Shown here: in pieces, positions 1-6,768 of the stretch | How positions within the stretch are numbered: the first letter of the stretch is position 1 | How the letters are laid out: each line of letters opens with the position of its first letter | Assembly (NCBI GenBank): GCA_050050115.1 | Contig: JASFUX010000131.1 | Location: 1 to 9,590 of the forward strand | DNA: 9,590 bases | Direction of reading: 5' to 3' | Origin: JASFUX01 sp050050115 | Lineage (GTDB): Bacteria > Pseudomonadota > Alphaproteobacteria > Caulobacterales > Maricaulaceae | Position numbers and translations under genes: made by a program | Notes under the pieces: generated by a model | What the model was told of the DNA's origin: nothing | Database searches by the model: none | Seen by the model: only the letters and a program-made list of their open reading frames with translations

Positions 1-521
1 ACAGCCCGTGGGCCGGCTCGCGTCGGCGCTGGAACGCCGGCGTTGGCGTGCGATCGCTCGATGATCTGCATACGCTGCTCACGTTCTTTGAAGCGCGGCG
101 CGGGCGGCTCCACGGGTTCCGTTGGCGCGATCCGGTCGATTGGAAATCGTGTGCGCCCTCTGCCGTCGTTTCGCCGACTGACCAGGCGCTTGGAACCGGC
201 GACGGCGCGCAGACGGCGTTCCAGCTGATCAAGCGTTACGCGGACGCGGAAGGGGCGAGCGACCGCATCATCACCAAGCCGGTCGCGGGGACGGTGCTGG
301 TCGCGCTCGACGGCGGCGCGCTGACTGAGGGTGCAGATTTCTCGGTGGACGCGACAACCGGCGTCGTGACCCTGTCGGCCGCGCCTTCGACCGGCGTCGC
401 GATCACCGCGGGCTTCGAGTTCGACACCCCGGTCCGGTTCGACCTCGACCAGCTCACCCTTAGCCTCGAAGCCTTCAACGCGGGCGATACCCCGGACGCG
501 CCGGTGATCGAGATTCTCTGA
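1..521 (+). CDS. g12: GTA distal tail protein, DUF2460 family (5' end missing)
   Basis: This is the C-terminal part of a DUF2460 protein, the ring-forming distal tail component between the tail tube and the baseplate hub in GTA particles. The reading frame is open from the first complete codon (position 3) and runs through the family hallmarks: an RRRWNAGVGVRSLDDLH stretch, then FFEARRGRLHGFRWRD, a W-K-S-C-A-P-S turn, the GTGDGAQTAFQL motif, a KPVAGTV strand, DATTGVVTLSAAPSTG, and the closing FEFDTPVRFD. About 172 residues are visible; the family is usually slightly over 200, so only roughly the first 30-40 residues lie outside. A GTG at position 48 could be mistaken for a start, but conserved family sequence continues upstream of it, so the gene is truncated by the window edge rather than starting there. 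The TGA overlaps the ATG of the hub gene by one base. Confidence 0.93.
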   Translation, partial: SPWAGSRRRWNAGVGVRSLDDLHTLLTFFEARRGRLHGFRWRDPVDWKSCAPSAVVSPTDQALGTGDGAQTAFQLIKRYADAEGASDRIITKPVAGTVLVALDGGALTEGADFSVDATTGVVTLSAAPSTGVAITAGFEFDTPVRFDLDQLTLSLEAFNAGDTPDAPVIEIL

Positions 522-1423
522 TGCGCGTCATTCCCTCATCCCTTCAGGGCGCGCTCGACAGCGGCGTGACGACGCTGTGCTGGTGCTGGTGGATCACGCG
601 CAGGGACGACGCCGTGTTCGGCTTCACCGAGCACGACCGTGATCTGACGATCGGCGCGACGATCTATGCCGCCGCTTCGGCGCGGATGGCCGGTGCGGTC
701 GAGGGTCAAGCGGGGTTCGCGCCGGGCTCGTCGGCGTTTGGCGGCGTGCTCGACGACGCCGGCCTTGATGAAGAGGACCTGCGCAAGGGGTTGTTCGACG
801 GTGCGCGCGTCGAAATCCTGCGGGTCGATTGGACTGACCCGAGTTCGTCCGTCGTCGTCTGGAGCGGCTTCATCGGTGAGATCCGCCGCGGCGAGACAGG
901 GTTCGAGGCCGAGTTGCGCGGCAAGTCGGCAGCGCTTGGCCGCTCCATCGGCCGGGTCTTCCAACGTCGCTGCGACGCCGAGTTGGGCGACGGACGTTGC
1001 GGTTTCAATCTGTCGCAATCAGGATTCGAAGCGGCCGGTACGGTCGGGACGCCGCGATCTTCGAGCGCGTTCGAGACCGGCGATCTCGCCGCCTTCGCCG
1101 ACGGCTGGTTCACCCACGGCCGGCTCATGTGGACGAGCGGCGCGAATGAGGGCGTGACCTCCACCGTCCAGCTTCATCGCGCCGGCGGGTCGAGCGCGAC
1201 GATCGAACTGACCTCGCCCGCGCCGTTTCCGATCGCGGCTGGCGACGGCTTCGCCATCGAGGCCGGCTGCGACAAACGCTGGTCCACCTGTAAGGCGAAG
1301 TTCGACAACACGATCAACTTCCGCGGCTTCCCGATGATCCCCGGCGACGACTGGCTCCAGGCCGGGCCGCGCAGCCGCGCAAACAACGACGGCGGTTCGC
1401 TGTGGACGGATCGGGACGACTAG
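521..1423 (+). CDS. g13: GTA hub protein, DUF2163 family (baseplate hub, likely Fe-S)
   Basis: This 300-residue protein is a DUF2163 member, the baseplate hub of GTA particles and distantly related to phage lambda tail-tip protein gpL. The N-terminal half (about residues 1-145) includes GFTEHDRDLTI (34-44) and the LRKGLFDGARVEI stretch (87-99) typical of the family. The C-terminal part carries four cysteines, C151, C160, C250 and C257, in RRC-x8-C and AGC-x6-C contexts, followed by the conserved AKFDNTINFRGFP (258-270). Lambda gpL and its relatives are known to bind an iron-sulfur cluster through C-terminal cysteines, so these four probably do the same; this is inferred, not shown. The ATG shares one base with the preceding stop (TGATG), which implies translational coupling, and there is no strong Shine-Dalgarno sequence. 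The 3' end overlaps g14 by 22 nt. Length and motifs are complete. Confidence 0.94.
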   Translation: MRVIPSSLQGALDSGVTTLCWCWWITRRDDAVFGFTEHDRDLTIGATIYAAASARMAGAVEGQAGFAPGSSAFGGVLDDAGLDEEDLRKGLFDGARVEILRVDWTDPSSSVVVWSGFIGEIRRGETGFEAELRGKSAALGRSIGRVFQRRCDAELGDGRCGFNLSQSGFEAAGTVGTPRSSSAFETGDLAAFADGWFTHGRLMWTSGANEGVTSTVQLHRAGGSSATIELTSPAPFPIAAGDGFAIEAGCDKRWSTCKAKFDNTINFRGFPMIPGDDWLQAGPRSRANNDGGSLWTDRDD

Positions 1424-1902
1424 CCGCCGCGCGCGCTACGCGCGCGGCGATCGTGGAGACAGCGCGGTCTTGGCTCGGCACGCCTTATCGCCACCAGGCG
1501 AGCCGGAAAGGGGCGGGGGCGGACTGTCTCGGCCTGATCCGCGGCGTCTGGCGGGAGCTCTACGGCGCCGAACCTGAGATCGTTCCTCCCTATACGCCGG
1601 ATTGGGCCGAGCAGGGTGAGGCTGAGTCGCTGCGCGACGCCGCGGCGCGGCGCCTTCGCTCCATCGCGCCGGAGATGGCGCAGCCCGGCGACCTCCTCCT
1701 ATTTCGCATTGTTGATCGCGCGCCCGCCAAGCACGCCGCGATCATCACCGAGCCCGCGTCGCAAGGCTCCGCGGCCGGCCGGATCATTCACGCCTATTGG
1801 GGGCGCGCGGTCACCGAGACCTCGCTGACGCCCTGGTGGCTGCGGCGATGCGCCTATGCGTTCGCCTTTCCCGGCGTCGACGACAGGGTTCTGGATATCT
1901 GA
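1402..1902 (+). CDS. g14: GTA tail-associated NlpC/P60 cell-wall peptidase
   Basis: This 166-residue NlpC/P60 cysteine peptidase is carried at the tail tip of GTA and related phages, where it is thought to cut peptide crosslinks in peptidoglycan during DNA delivery. Visible family landmarks are ARSWLGTPYRHQAS (21-34), the nucleophile region GADCLGL with C42, RGVWRELYG (47-55), GDLLLF (96-101), the catalytic-histidine region AKHAAI with H111, and IHAYWGRAV (129-137), whose H130 is the likely third catalytic residue. The only start codons before the conserved domain are GTG at 1402 and GTG at 1453; the latter leaves just three residues before ARSWLG, so 1402 is preferred, overlapping g13 by 22 nt. 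A perfect GC hairpin (1425-1449) covers codons 8-16. The stop is shared with the megatron ATG (TGATG). Confidence 0.92.
   Translation: MDGSGRLAAARATRAAIVETARSWLGTPYRHQASRKGAGADCLGLIRGVWRELYGAEPEIVPPYTPDWAEQGEAESLRDAAARRLRSIAPEMAQPGDLLLFRIVDRAPAKHAAIITEPASQGSAAGRIIHAYWGRAVTETSLTPWWLRRCAYAFAFPGVDDRVLDI
1425..1449. repeat. Perfect 11-bp GC inverted repeat at the g13/g14 junction
   Basis: The arm CGCCGCGCGCG (1425-1435) is followed by the loop CTA (1436-1438) and the exact reverse complement CGCGCGCGGCG (1439-1449). It begins two bases after the g13 stop codon TAG (1421-1423) and sits inside early g14, encoding an Ala/Arg run. No T-tract follows, so it is not a rho-independent terminator. In mRNA it would form a very stable hairpin that could affect g14 translation or transcript stability, but a GC-rich Ala/Arg codon run can also make such a palindrome by chance. 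Confidence 0.6.
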
Positions 1903-4900
1903 TGGCCAACCTCGCTCTCACCGTGGCGCGCGCGGGGCTGCAGGCGCTCGCCGCGTCTGCGATCCGCTCGGCGTTCGCCGAGGACGTCGAAGGTCCGCGT
2001 GTTCCCGCGCTCCACGTGCTTTCTTCGACCGACGGCGCGGGCATGCCGATTGTCTTCGGCCGCGCGCGATTGGCCGGCCAGCTGATCTGGGCGGCGCGCT
2101 TCACCGAGACCGCGACAAGCTCGAGCGCGGGCGGCAAGGGCGGTCCGAGCGTGACGAGCTACAGCTACGCGGCCAGCTTTGCGGTCGGTCTCTGCGAGGG
2201 TGAGATCGACGGGATCGGCCGCGTCTGGGCGAACGGCGCGCTGTTCGATCTCTCCTCGGCGACCTACCGCGTTTATACGGGGACGGAGGACCAGGATCGC
2301 GACCCGCTGATCGAGGCGGTCGAGGGCGTCGGCGATCCGCCGGCGTTCCGCGGGACGGCATATGTCGTCTTCGAAGATTTGCCCCTCGATCAGTTCGGCG
2401 GGCGCATTCCGCTCCTCTCATTCGAGGTGTTCCGCGCGCCCAAAACGAATGGGAGCGAGACGCGGCTCGAAGCGCTCGTCCGTGGCGTCACGATGATCCC
2501 CAGCTCAGGCGAGTTCGCTTACGCGACGACGCCGGTGGCGGCGGATCTCGGTTACGGACGCGAGCGCTCGGAGAATGCGCTCAACTCGCGCGGCAAGGCG
2601 AACATCGAAGCGGCGCTCGACGATCTGCAAACGCATCTTCCGGGTTGTCAGTCGGTGCTTCTGGTCGTCGCCTGGTTTGGAACCGATTTGCGTTGCGCCA
2701 GTTGCGAAATCCGGCCGGGCGTCGAGACTGCGGAGAAGATCACCCGTCCGCGATCGTGGTCGGTCGGCGGGATCGACCGCGCATCGGCCTATGTTGTTTC
2801 AGAGACTGACGATCGGCCGACTTACGGCGGCACGCCGGACGACGCGGGCGTGATCGAGGCGATCGCCGCGATCAAGGCGCGCGGGCTGTCGGTCGGCCTC
2901 TATCCCTTCATCCTGATGGACGTGCCGCCGGGCAACGCACTGACCGACCCCTATGGTGGTGCAGAGCAAGCGGCGTTTCCCTGGCGCGGACGGATCACCT
3001 GCAGCCCCGCATCGGGCGAACCGGGCTCGCCGGACAAGACGAGCGTCGCAGGCGATCAGGTGCGCGCCTTCTTCGGCGATTGCGCGCCCGGCGACTTCGC
3101 GACCGGCTCGGGCGAGGTGATCTACGACGGCCCGGCCGAATGGTCGTTCCGCCGCTTCGTGCTGCACTATGCGCACCTCGCCGCGCTCGCCGGCGGCGTC
3201 GACGCGTTCCTCATCGGCTCGGAAATGCGCGGGCTCACTCAGGTTCGCGAAAGCGCCAGCGCCTATCCCGCGGTCGCCGAGCTGAAGGCGCTCGCGGGCG
3301 ACGTGCGCAGCGTGCTCGGACCTTCGGCCAAGCTCTCCTACGCCGCGGACTGGTCGGAGTACTTCGGCCATCAGCCGCAAGACGGCAGCGACGACGTCTA
3401 CTTTAACCTAGATCCGCTTTGGACGGACGATGCAATCGATTTCGTCGGCGTCGACTGGTATGTCCCGCTCGCAGACTGGCGCGACGGCGAGTCCCACGCC
3501 GACGCCGCAATCGCAGCTTCTCCTTACGATCTCGACTATCTGAGCGGCAACGTTGAAGGCGGGGAGGGCTACGACTGGTACTACGTCGATCAAGCTGCGC
3601 GCGACGGTCAGGATCGCACTACGATCACCGACGGCTCCGGCAAGCCCTGGGTGTTTCGTTACAAGGACATCCGCTCGTGGTGGAGCAATTCCCACTATGA
3701 CCGTCCGGGCGGCGTTGAGGTTGGAGCGCCGACGGCCTGGACGCCGCAATCCAAGCCCATCGCCTTCGTCGAGATCGGTTGTCCGGCCGTCGACAAGGGC
3801 GCCAACCAGCCCAACGTCTTTGTCGACCCCAAGAGTTCGGAAAGCGCCTTGCCGTATTACTCGACCGGCGCCCGCGACGACCTGATTCAGCGCCGCTACA
3901 TTGAAGCGAGCCTCGACTACTGGTCTGTCGCGACGGGGAACAATCCGACATCGTCGGTCTACGGCAAGCCCATGCTCGATCTCGACCTCAGTCACATCTG
4001 GACCTGGGACGCGCGGCCGTTCCCCGATTTCCCCGCGCGCGAGGAGATCTGGGCGGACGGCGCGAACTGGCGGCTCGGCCATTGGTTGACCGGCCGGGTC
4101 GGGTTCGCGCCGCTGCCGGCGGTGTTCGAAGAACTGGCGTCGCGGACGGGCGAGCCGGCGGACGTGTCTGCGCTCGACGGCCTCGTCAGCGGCTATGTGA
4201 TCGACCGTCCGATGACGGCGCGCCGCGCGTTCGAACCGTTAGCGCGCGTCTACGGGATACGACCGGTCGACCGGGCGGGCGATCTCGCGTTCGTTCCCGA
4301 GCGCGGCGCCGCGCTCGGCGCGGTCAATCTCGACCTCGCCGTGCTCGACGACGAGGATCGCCGCATCGTCTATGCGACTGAGGACCCCGAAGCGCGTCCG
4401 CTTGAAGCGCGCTTAGCGTTCGTGGACGAGCGGCGCGACTATCAGGTCGCCGCCGTTTCCGCCCGCCAGCTGGACGCTACGACCGCGCCGGTGATCGCAC
4501 TTTCCGCGCCCGTTACCCTCGACAGCACGGCGGCGTCCGACGTGGTCCGGCGCTGGCTCGCCGACGCCGAAACCGGCGCGTTGAGTGCCTCGTTGCGCCT
4601 GCCGCCCTCGGCTTTGGCTTGGGAAGTCGGAGACGTTCTCGCGGTCGGCGGCGCGAATTTCCTGATTGAACAAATTGATGAAGGCGCCTGGCGCGAGGTG
4701 TCGCTGCGGGCGGCATCCGCCCGATTTGATGTGGCCGCGCGCGGAGGCGAGGCGGGCGGGGCGAGCGATCCCGTCGCGCCCCTCGCGGCGCCGCTGGGCG
4801 TGGTGCTCGATCTGCCGCTCATTCGCGGTTCGACCGAGCGCGAGGGGCCGCGCGTCGCCGCCGCCGCCGATCCGTGGCCGGGCGAGGTGGTCGTCGCAGC

Positions 4901-5723
4901 GGGCGGCGACATCTCCGGCCTCACCGAACGCGCGAGGCTCGATCTGCCCTGCGCCGTCGGCGAGCTGTTGTGGGATCTCTATCCTGGCCCGGTCGGCCGC
5001 TGGGACGAAGGCAACCGCGTGCGGATCAAGCTGATCGGTCCGCCGGCCTCCTCGGCGAGCGCGCTCGATGTCTTGAACGGCGCGAACGCGTTGGCGGTCG
5101 AGGGCGCGGGCGGCGAATGGGAGATCATTCAATTCAGAAACGCCGAGCTGGTCGACGTCGACACTTACGAAATCTCGGGCCTGCTCCGCACCCTGGCGGG
5201 GACCGAGCCGGGGCAGGGCGCGCCGACGCTCGCGGGCGCGCGGATCGTCGCGCTGGCTGGGAATACGGCGCCGGCGCGGCTCGAAGCGCATGAGCGCGGC
5301 GCCGCCCTCGAATGGCGGTTCGCGCCCGCGGGCGTCGCCTTCACACACGCCGCCGCCGGCGCCGTCGCCGCGACCGTGATCGGGCGCCATGATCGGCCCC
5401 TAAGGCCCGTGCACCTCAAGGTCGAGCGGTCGGCCTCGACGGTGCGCTTCTCTTGGACGCGCCGGACCCGGATCGGCGGGGACGACTGGAGCGGCGTCGA
5501 CGTCCCTCTGGGCGAGGACGCCGAGAGCTACCTTTTCGAGCTTCTGGACGCTGGGGAGCCGGTCTTCTCCGAGACCGTGAATACGCCGGAATGCGAGATC
5601 ACGACGAGCGAAGAATCGGCGCTGTTTCCGGGAGCGCCGCTTTATGCCTTCGAAGTTCGCGTCACCCAGCTCTCATCGACTTTCGGGGCGGGCGTTCCGC
5701 GGCGGGAAACGGTCTACGTGTAA
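1902..5723 (+). CDS. g15: GTA megatron / host-contact tail-tip protein with glycosidase-like TIM barrel
   Basis: This 1273-residue protein is the GTA megatron, the large central tail-tip protein with GTA TIM-barrel (PF13547) and Phage-tail_3 (PF13550) regions; the R. capsulatus homologue is of similar size. The N-terminus is a short hydrophobic Ala-rich stretch (1-26), followed by family sequence such as MPIVFGRARLAGQLIWA and the GEIDGIGRVWANG segment. From about residue 283 (RSWSVGG) to about 725 lies the TIM-barrel region, with YPFILMD, FPWRGRITC, HYAHLAALAGGVDAFLIGSE and KPWVFRYKDIRSWW. E441 (IGSEMRG) and E624 (FVEIGCP) sit where glycoside hydrolases of this fold keep their acid/base and nucleophile, suggesting sugar binding or cleavage at the envelope; the substrate is unknown. 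Phage-tail_3 covers roughly 765-925; the C-terminal third is baseplate-like and less conserved. The ATG at 1902 overlaps the g14 stop; the frame is open back to 1797, but an upstream start would invade g14 without adding family sequence. Confidence 0.94.
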   Translation: MANLALTVARAGLQALAASAIRSAFAEDVEGPRVPALHVLSSTDGAGMPIVFGRARLAGQLIWAARFTETATSSSAGGKGGPSVTSYSYAASFAVGLCEGEIDGIGRVWANGALFDLSSATYRVYTGTEDQDRDPLIEAVEGVGDPPAFRGTAYVVFEDLPLDQFGGRIPLLSFEVFRAPKTNGSETRLEALVRGVTMIPSSGEFAYATTPVAADLGYGRERSENALNSRGKANIEAALDDLQTHLPGCQSVLLVVAWFGTDLRCASCEIRPGVETAEKITRPRSWSVGGIDRASAYVVSETDDRPTYGGTPDDAGVIEAIAAIKARGLSVGLYPFILMDVPPGNALTDPYGGAEQAAFPWRGRITCSPASGEPGSPDKTSVAGDQVRAFFGDCAPGDFATGSGEVIYDGPAEWSFRRFVLHYAHLAALAGGVDAFLIGSEMRGLTQVRESASAYPAVAELKALAGDVRSVLGPSAKLSYAADWSEYFGHQPQDGSDDVYFNLDPLWTDDAIDFVGVDWYVPLADWRDGESHADAAIAASPYDLDYLSGNVEGGEGYDWYYVDQAARDGQDRTTITDGSGKPWVFRYKDIRSWWSNSHYDRPGGVEVGAPTAWTPQSKPIAFVEIGCPAVDKGANQPNVFVDPKSSESALPYYSTGARDDLIQRRYIEASLDYWSVATGNNPTSSVYGKPMLDLDLSHIWTWDARPFPDFPAREEIWADGANWRLGHWLTGRVGFAPLPAVFEELASRTGEPADVSALDGLVSGYVIDRPMTARRAFEPLARVYGIRPVDRAGDLAFVPERGAALGAVNLDLAVLDDEDRRIVYATEDPEARPLEARLAFVDERRDYQVAAVSARQLDATTAPVIALSAPVTLDSTAASDVVRRWLADAETGALSASLRLPPSALAWEVGDVLAVGGANFLIEQIDEGAWREVSLRAASARFDVAARGGEAGGASDPVAPLAAPLGVVLDLPLIRGSTEREGPRVAAAADPWPGEVVVAAGGDISGLTERARLDLPCAVGELLWDLYPGPVGRWDEGNRVRIKLIGPPASSASALDVLNGANALAVEGAGGEWEIIQFRNAELVDVDTYEISGLLRTLAGTEPGQGAPTLAGARIVALAGNTAPARLEAHERGAALEWRFAPAGVAFTHAAAGAVAATVIGRHDRPLRPVHLKVERSASTVRFSWTRRTRIGGDDWSGVDVPLGEDAESYLFELLDAGEPVFSETVNTPECEITTSEESALFPGAPLYAFEVRVTQLSSTFGAGVPRRETVYV

Positions 5724-5799
5724 GTCAAGGGGGACAAATTTGCGCCAATCTCCGAGGATGTGTCGAATCGCCATAACGCGTACGATCACCGGATGCATC

Positions 5800-5803
5800 G
5801 GAG
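5800..5803 (+). promoter_or_regulatory. Ribosome binding site supporting the J-protein start
   Basis: GGAG sits 10 nt upstream of the GTG at 5814. Neither in-frame alternative, GTG 5760 (a GAGG only two bases away) nor ATG 5793 (no purine-rich element), is as well placed. The 90-nt spacer after the GTA operon (5724-5813) shows no hairpin plus T-tract and no clear sigma-70 promoter. An AAGGGGGA at about 5727-5734 resembles a Shine-Dalgarno sequence but serves no in-frame start at proper distance. Confidence 0.45.
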
Positions 5804-5813
5804 AGCCGCCGGC

Positions 5814-6683
5814 GTGCTCAGCGACCCTTATGCCGTGCTCGGCGTCCCGCGGGGCGCCTCGATCGAGGACTTGCGTCAAGCGTACCGCAAGCTCGCCAAA
5901 GAGCTGCATCCCGACGCAAGGCCCGGCGATCGTGCGTCCGAAGAGCGCTTCAAGGAAGTCACGGCGGCCTTCAACTTCCTCAGCGATCCCCAGCGCCGAC
6001 GCAAGTTCGACCGTGGCGAGATCGATTCCGATGGCAAAGACAAACGCCGCGCGCGCCGAGCCCGGCCGAACGGCTCCGCCGCGGGGGGCGCCCAGCGCGA
6101 CAACGTCTTCTCGGGCGTCTTTGGCGACGACGGCCTCGGCCGCTTCAAGACCAAGGGCGAGGACGTCCGCTACCGCCTCGAGCTCGACTTCATCGAAGCC
6201 GCCGCAGGCGGACGAAAACGCGTCGTCATGGGCGATGGCAAGGCGCTCGATCTCGTCATTCCCGAGGGCGTGCGCACCGGCGCGGTGTTGCGCTTGCGTG
6301 GCCAGGGACGCGCGTCGAAGCGCTCGTCCTCTCCCGGCGACGCCTTTGTCGAGATCGATGTGCTCGAGCACTCGTTGTTCGAGCGGCGCGGCGACGACAT
6401 CTGGCTGGAGCTGCCGATCACGCTGACCGAGGCGATCGAAGGCGGCAAGGTCAAGGTCCCGACCCTTTCGGGCTCGGTCTCCCTCACGGTTCCCAAAGGC
6501 TCGAACAGCGGCCAGACGCTCCGTCTGCGCGGTAAAGGCGTGCGCGGGGAGAACGGCCGCGGCGATCAGCTCGTTCGGCTGGTGGTCACGCTGCCCGAGC
6601 GCCCCGATTCATCATTACAGCGCTTTGTGTCGCAATGGACGCCCGCAACAGACTATGATCCGCGGCGGAAGCTGGATCTGTAG
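5814..6683 (+). CDS. DnaJ-family co-chaperone, CbpA-type (J domain plus CTD, no zinc finger)
   Basis: This is a J-domain protein expected to stimulate the ATPase of cytosolic DnaK and deliver unfolded substrates. With the GTG start at 5814 it has 289 residues. The J domain spans about 3-66, opening with DPYAVLGVP and carrying the essential HPD motif at 32-34, exactly where it falls in canonical DnaJ; this placement supports the start. A basic, low-complexity linker (about 70-100, rich in K/R/G/A) replaces the usual glycine-phenylalanine region. Two beta-rich C-terminal substrate-binding domains follow: about 118-187 (VRYRLELDFIEAAAGG, then IPEGVRTGAVLRLRGQG) and about 189-265 (LFERRGDDIWLELPITLTEA, then VPKGSNSGQTLRLRGKG). 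There are no CxxCxGxG repeats, so it is the CbpA/type II form, not the main DnaJ. Starts at 5793 (ATG) or 5760 (GTG) would add 7 or 18 residues without family similarity. It is 90 nt behind the GTA operon and could be reached by read-through. Confidence 0.9.
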   Translation: MLSDPYAVLGVPRGASIEDLRQAYRKLAKELHPDARPGDRASEERFKEVTAAFNFLSDPQRRRKFDRGEIDSDGKDKRRARRARPNGSAAGGAQRDNVFSGVFGDDGLGRFKTKGEDVRYRLELDFIEAAAGGRKRVVMGDGKALDLVIPEGVRTGAVLRLRGQGRASKRSSSPGDAFVEIDVLEHSLFERRGDDIWLELPITLTEAIEGGKVKVPTLSGSVSLTVPKGSNSGQTLRLRGKGVRGENGRGDQLVRLVVTLPERPDSSLQRFVSQWTPATDYDPRRKLDL

Positions 6684-6726
6684 CCTGCGCAAGTCCCCGA
6701 TTGCCCTTCAGGGTTGGTCTTGGGCC

Positions 6727-6753
6727 TGTTCACGCCCGGTTCAGCGGTGTTCG
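6727..6753 (+). promoter_or_regulatory. Tandem GTTCA repeats with PhoP-box spacing (candidate operator)
   Basis: In the 85-nt spacer upstream of the PepSY gene, TGTTCA (6727-6732), five bases, then GGTTCA (6738-6743) form a direct repeat with the 11-bp period of PhoP boxes, whose enterobacterial consensus is (T/G)GTTTA-N5-(T/G)GTTTA. A third imperfect copy, TGTTCG (6748-6753), follows at a 10-bp period. The site ends 15-25 nt before the start codon of an operon encoding an OmpR/PhoP-type regulator, so autoregulation is the natural reading. No convincing -10 element is visible downstream, so whether it activates or represses cannot be told. Confidence 0.5.
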
Positions 6754-6768
6754 TTGAGTCTGGGCTCT

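Larger units (their letters stand above)
1..5723 (+). other. 3' end of a gene transfer agent (GTA) structural gene cluster (tail-tip module)
   Basis: Four consecutive genes match, in order, the last four structural genes of the Rhodobacter capsulatus GTA: distal tail protein, hub, cell-wall peptidase and megatron. GTAs are domesticated phage-like particles that package random host DNA and deliver it to related cells; this module builds the baseplate and host-contact end of the tail. The genes overlap by 1, 22 and 1 nt, all frames are open and no integrase, attachment site or lysis gene is visible here. The cluster ends at the megatron gene, as in R. capsulatus, and is followed by ordinary chromosomal genes. 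Capsid and packaging genes (g1-g11) would lie to the left, outside the window; that they exist is inference. Confidence 0.93.

Noticed and set aside
48..50. GTG 48 as the start of the distal tail protein
   Set aside because: Conserved family sequence continues upstream to the window edge, so the gene begins outside the window.
1797..1901. Upstream extension of the megatron by 35 residues
   Set aside because: It would overlap the conserved end of g14, is Arg-rich and lacks family similarity; ATG 1902 in a TGATG junction is far better.
4413..5390. Minus-strand open frame of 325 codons inside the megatron gene, with several shorter ones at 2799-3380 and 3408-4082
   Set aside because: They are antisense to a gene with strong family matches, are rich in Arg/Gly/Ala and show no recognisable domain. 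Long antisense frames are expected in GC-rich coding DNA.
5644..6426. Plus-strand 260-codon frame bridging the end of the megatron gene and the J-protein gene
   Set aside because: It is a Ser/Arg/Ala-rich low-complexity shadow overlapping two well-supported genes in another frame.
6690..6726. Possible terminator between the J-protein and PepSY genes (CCCTTCAGGG and surroundings)
   Set aside because: The stem is only three base pairs with a mismatched extension and there is no T-run.
6625..6768. Upstream extension of the PepSY protein into the J-protein gene
   Set aside because: It would place about 48 non-conserved residues ahead of a clear signal peptide and overlap the preceding gene.
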